Shown piece after piece: positions 60,684 to 64,000 of a stretch of 64,000 bases of DNA. Every line of letters begins with the position of its first letter. Positions within the stretch are counted from its first letter, which is position 1. Source of the DNA: Anoplopoma fimbria (taxonomy: Eukaryota; Chordata; Actinopteri; Perciformes; Anoplopomatidae); contig NC_072451.1 in the NCBI RefSeq assembly GCF_027596085.1, forward strand, positions 2,484,377 through 2,548,376, in the 5' to 3' direction. The translations under genes were made by a program, and so were the position numbers. The notes beneath the pieces are model-generated. The model was given only the letters and a program-made list of their open reading frames with translations. It was not told the DNA's origin and searched no databases.

Positions 60684-62357
60684 ATGGCGCAGAAAGGAGT
60701 TCAGCTGGACCAGGAAACCTTCTCTTGTTCCATCTGTCTGGATCTCCTGAAGGATCCGGTGACTATTCCCTGTGGACACAGCTACTGCATGAACTGTATT
60801 AAAACCCACTGGGATGAAGATGATGAGAATAAACTCCACAGCTGTCCTCAGTGTAGGCAGACCTTCACACCGAGGCCTGTGCTGCTGAAAAGCACCATGT
60901 TGGCAGATTTAGTGGAGCAACTGAAGAAGACTGGACTCCAAGCTGCTCCTGCTGATCACTGCTATGCTGGACCTGAAGATGTGGCCTGTGATGTCTGCAC
61001 TGGGAAGAAGATGAAAGCTGTCAAGTCCTGTCTGGTGTGTCTGGTCTCTTACTGTGAGAAACACCTTCAGCCTCATTTTGATTCACCTGCCTTTGAAAAA
61101 CACAAGCTGGTGGAGCCCTCCAACAAGCTCCAGGAGAACATCTGCTCTCGTCACGATGAGGTGATGAAGATGTTCTGTCGTACTGATCAGCAGTGTATCT
61201 GTTATCTCTGCTCTGTGGATGAACATAAAGGACACGACACAGTCTCAGCTGCAGCAGAAAGGACTGAGAGGCAGAGAGAGGTGGAGGTGAGTCGACTAAA
61301 CATCCAGCAGAGAATCCAGGACAGAGAGAAAGACGTGAAGCTGCTTCAACAGGAGGTGGAGGCTATCAACCGCTCTGCTGATAAAACAGTGGAGGACAGC
61401 GAGAAGATCTTCACCGAGCTGATCCGTCTCATGGAGAAAAGAAGCTCTGATGTGAAGCAGCAGGTCAGATCCCAGCAGAGAACTGAAGTGAGTCGAGTCA
61501 AAGAGCTTCAGGAGAAGATGGAGCAGGAGATCACTGAGCTGAAGAGGAACGACGCTGAGCTGCAGCAGCTCTCACACACAGAGGACCACAACCAGTTTCT
61601 ACACAACTACCCCTCACTGTCACCTATCAGTGAGTCTACAGACTCATCCAGCATCAACATCCGTCCTCTGCTCTACTTTGAGGAGGTGACAGCGGCTGTG
61701 TCAGAAGTCAGAGATAAACTACAGGACGTCCTGAGAGAGAAATGGACAAACGTCTCACTGACGGTGACTGAAGTGGATGTTTTACTGTCACAACCAGAAC
61801 CAAAGACCAGAGCTGGATTCTTAAAGTATTCACGTGAAATCACTATGGATCCAAACACAGCATACATATATCTGTTATTATCTGAGGGGAACAGAAAAGC
61901 AACATTTATGAAACAACAACAGTCTTATTCTAGTCACACAGACAGATTCACTGTATGTGAGCAGGTCCTGAGTAGAGAGAGTCTGACTGGACGTTGTTAC
62001 TGGGAGGTGGAGTGGAGAGGAGGAGGAGTTGAAGTAGCAGTCGCATACAAGAACATCAGCAGAAAAGGGGGCTGGGATGAATGTATATTTGGATACAATG
62101 ACAAATCTTGGGCATTAAGATGTGAAAATAACAGTTATAACTTTTGGTACAACAAAGTCCAAACTCCCGTCTCTGGTCCTCGGTCCTCCAGAGTAGGAGT
62201 GTACCTGGATCACAGTGCAGGTGTTCTGTCCTTCTACAGCGTCTCTGAAACCATGACTCTCCTCCACAGAGTCCAGACCACATTCACTCAGCCTCTCTAC
62301 GCTGGACTTTGGCTTTGTTCATTTGGATCCACTGCTGAGTTCTGTAAACTCAAATAG
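60684..62357 (+). CDS. TRIM family E3 ubiquitin ligase (RING, B-boxes, coiled coil, PRY-SPRY), single exon
   Basis: A 557-residue intronless TRIM protein. The RING finger is complete: C15, C18, C30, H32, C35, C38, C54, C57. A B-box1-like zinc region follows (102-140, CDVC to HKLV), then B-box2 (C154, H157, C165, C171/C173, C176, H181, H184). The coiled coil runs from about 190 to 310 and a complete PRY-SPRY from about 380 to the end (starts ITMDPNTAY, includes LTGRCYWEVEW and GVYLDHSAGVLSFYS). The start is ATG 60,684 with G at -3 and G at +4, right before the RING. Fish carry very large lineage-specific sets of such genes (TRIM16-like, TRIM25-like and finTRIM); these act in the cytoplasm and often in antiviral signalling. 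Which subgroup this is cannot be decided by eye; TRIM16/TRIM25-like is my best guess. No frame break. Confidence 0.92.
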   Translation: MAQKGVQLDQETFSCSICLDLLKDPVTIPCGHSYCMNCIKTHWDEDDENKLHSCPQCRQTFTPRPVLLKSTMLADLVEQLKKTGLQAAPADHCYAGPEDVACDVCTGKKMKAVKSCLVCLVSYCEKHLQPHFDSPAFEKHKLVEPSNKLQENICSRHDEVMKMFCRTDQQCICYLCSVDEHKGHDTVSAAAERTERQREVEVSRLNIQQRIQDREKDVKLLQQEVEAINRSADKTVEDSEKIFTELIRLMEKRSSDVKQQVRSQQRTEVSRVKELQEKMEQEITELKRNDAELQQLSHTEDHNQFLHNYPSLSPISESTDSSSINIRPLLYFEEVTAAVSEVRDKLQDVLREKWTNVSLTVTEVDVLLSQPEPKTRAGFLKYSREITMDPNTAYIYLLLSEGNRKATFMKQQQSYSSHTDRFTVCEQVLSRESLTGRCYWEVEWRGGGVEVAVAYKNISRKGGWDECIFGYNDKSWALRCENNSYNFWYNKVQTPVSGPRSSRVGVYLDHSAGVLSFYSVSETMTLLHRVQTTFTQPLYAGLWLCSFGSTAEFCKLK

Positions 62358-63230
62358 ACTGAAGTCATTTAAGGGTTAAATTCTGTGTCTTAACTCTTAA
62401 ACTCATTTAGTCTCCATGTTTGTTGCTGAGAGCTGATTGTTGTGGCGTTTCTTCACTGCACAGAGATCAGCTGTCAGTCAAACATTCTGGTGGTATTTTG
62501 ACATCTTCTCATTAGTTCTTCTGTAAATGTTTGACTTTCTTTATGTGGCTCTCCTTCCTGTTTCTGTTTAGCCATGGAGGCTATCACTGCTCATGATGAT
62601 GTCTGTTTACCTGACGTTTCTCTGAAAGAACATTTAAACTTCTCTTTGCTCTCAATGATGAATATCGTTATTGATCTTTTTCTGCAGGTCTTACGAGAGA
62701 ATGGATAAGACCTTCCTTTTTCATGGACATTTTCTTATGCCATTTGTAGATTTGCAAAGAAAATCTGTAATTTACATTCAGTTGTTCATCATAATCAATG
62801 AGGAGTTTATTCATCATTATATTTTACATAGCTGAGATTCTGTTCAAAGATGATACATCACATGTCACATTTACCTGTTATAATGCCATACATCATTAAA
62901 AAAGGGAAAGAAAAAAATTTGAAAACACTGGAATCTGTATAACATTTAACCATGTGTCTACAAGTGTAACCATGTAAAAAAAAATGGACACGCTGTGTAC
63001 TTTGAACTATTTACATCTTTACAGCCTCTCCTCTCTGCTCTTTGTTAACAGCTTGCAGTTCAGTAGAAGTTTCACTGAATTTTAGTCACATGACTGTTTG
63101 TCTCAGCCGAGTCCAGCGTGTCTTCCTAGTTGCGCCGAGGAGCTCAGAATGAAATGTTTTTTTCAGGATCTGTTAAGAGCGAGATTTAAAATGACACATG
63201 TAGAATAAAATGTTTTTGATGAAATATCAC
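62358..63230 (+). other. TRIM 3' flank / probable 3' UTR
   Basis: An AATAAA at 63,204-63,209 is a plausible end signal, giving a 3' UTR of about 850 bp. The segment 62,795-62,850 (ataatcaatgaggag, acatagctgagattctg) resembles 58,955-59,008 upstream of the gene. Confidence 0.4.
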
Positions 63231-64000
63231 AAGCTTTGTTTTGGCTGCTTCTTTTCTGAAGGAAGCTTTCCTCACTCATGCTGTGTTTAGGTACCATCAG
63301 AAATATCTAATGATGATGACGTTTTTTATGTTTTCTGGTTGTGGTAAATGGTGTCATTTTGGCGATTGTTGAAAGAAAACATGCTTTTCAATCAAGCCGG
63401 TGGGTTTTGGGGTTCAGAGAGTGATCAACTGTTTAATAAGTCGAAAGCTTTGACGACCATGGTGTGTCTCAATTGCTTCATTTTAGAATTGTAAACTTTT
63501 TCTGAATTAACTTTGTTGTTCAAAAATACAAGATGGCTCCTCTTTATGACATTGTTTAAAGAGAGTGAAATACTGTGTTTCATGTGTGTGGGGTTTGCAT
63601 CTTCTTACCAGGATTGAAACAGAAATAAAAATAAAAATCATCTCAAGACCGATAGGAGAGTTTTTTTTCATTCATCAATCAGTATTTTCACTGTGTTAGT
63701 TCCATATAATCTGAATCCATATCCTCTGTTTGGTCTTTGTTCGGAAAATGAAGTCCAACATTCAAAATCCTACTTAAGCAAAAGTACAGAAGTATTATCA
63801 GGTGAATGTACTTTAGGAATCAAAAATACCTGCTCTACAGAAAAGTAGTCCCTGTGACTAATGTGTTGGGATTAAATATAGAAATTGTAGATTCAAACTG
63901 ATGTGTAATTAGCAGTTTACAATTGTAGCTGCTTAAAGTGGAACTGATTTGAATTACTTTATATACAGTTAGGTATCCTGTGGTTCTCAACCTAGGGGTC
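63231..64000. other. Right edge: repeat fragments, no gene
   Basis: At 63,770-63,850 the text tacttaagcaaaagtacaga and agtattatcaggtgaatgta is part of a common fish repeat. At 63,978-64,000 gtggttctcaacctaggggt is the start of another repeat that continues past the window. Confidence 0.5.

Overview
The window is nuclear DNA of a ray-finned fish, probably a percomorph teleost. The evidence is a vertebrate secretin-family receptor gene split by GT-AG introns, an intronless TRIM gene with a B30.2/SPRY domain, nine long (CA)n/(GT)n arrays, fish-type LINE tails, and many copies of fish-type interspersed repeats in an AT-rich background. Nothing bacterial, viral or organellar was seen.

Layout. Bases 1-3.3 kb hold no complete gene. 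Three tandem ~200-bp units at 0.3-0.87 kb each carry a leader-like start exon followed by a GTAAAA donor. Bases 3,883-40,815 (+) carry a complete 13-exon vipr2 gene (VIP/PACAP receptor 2, VPAC2). I placed every exon by splice sites and phase; the joined frame is 437 codons plus stop. Its introns, especially intron 1 (14.5 kb), are loaded with repeats: eight copies (six intronic, one in exon-proximal intron 10, one 3' of the stop) of an element that contains a CTCF-like core, an expanded 65-72-bp tandem array, minisatellites, CA arrays, a candidate LTR and a decayed LINE. Bases 41-56.8 kb are essentially gene-free, with a 0.9-kb T-rich array at 46.85-47.76 kb and a few weak coding-like islands. 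A broken PIF/Harbinger (HARBI1-like) transposase lies at 56.86-57.7 kb (-), split by an inserted repeat tail. Bases 60,684-62,357 (+) carry a complete single-exon TRIM E3-ligase gene of 557 residues. Short similar flanks on both sides of it suggest it belongs to a tandem TRIM cluster.

How the genes relate. vipr2 encodes a Gs-type peptide hormone receptor and the TRIM gene a probable innate-immunity ubiquitin ligase. Nothing in the sequence links them functionally. The most interesting layer is the repeat layer. The CTCF-like cores are the best-kept part of their element; the plus-oriented copies inside the 5' part of vipr2 face the minus-oriented copies at 31.5 and 41.3 kb. Two near-identical Tc1-type MITEs in direct orientation bracket exons 1-12. 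No plainly new system was found; the tandem leader exons at the left edge and the unassigned terminal-exon candidate at 55.3 kb are the least explained coding-like signals.
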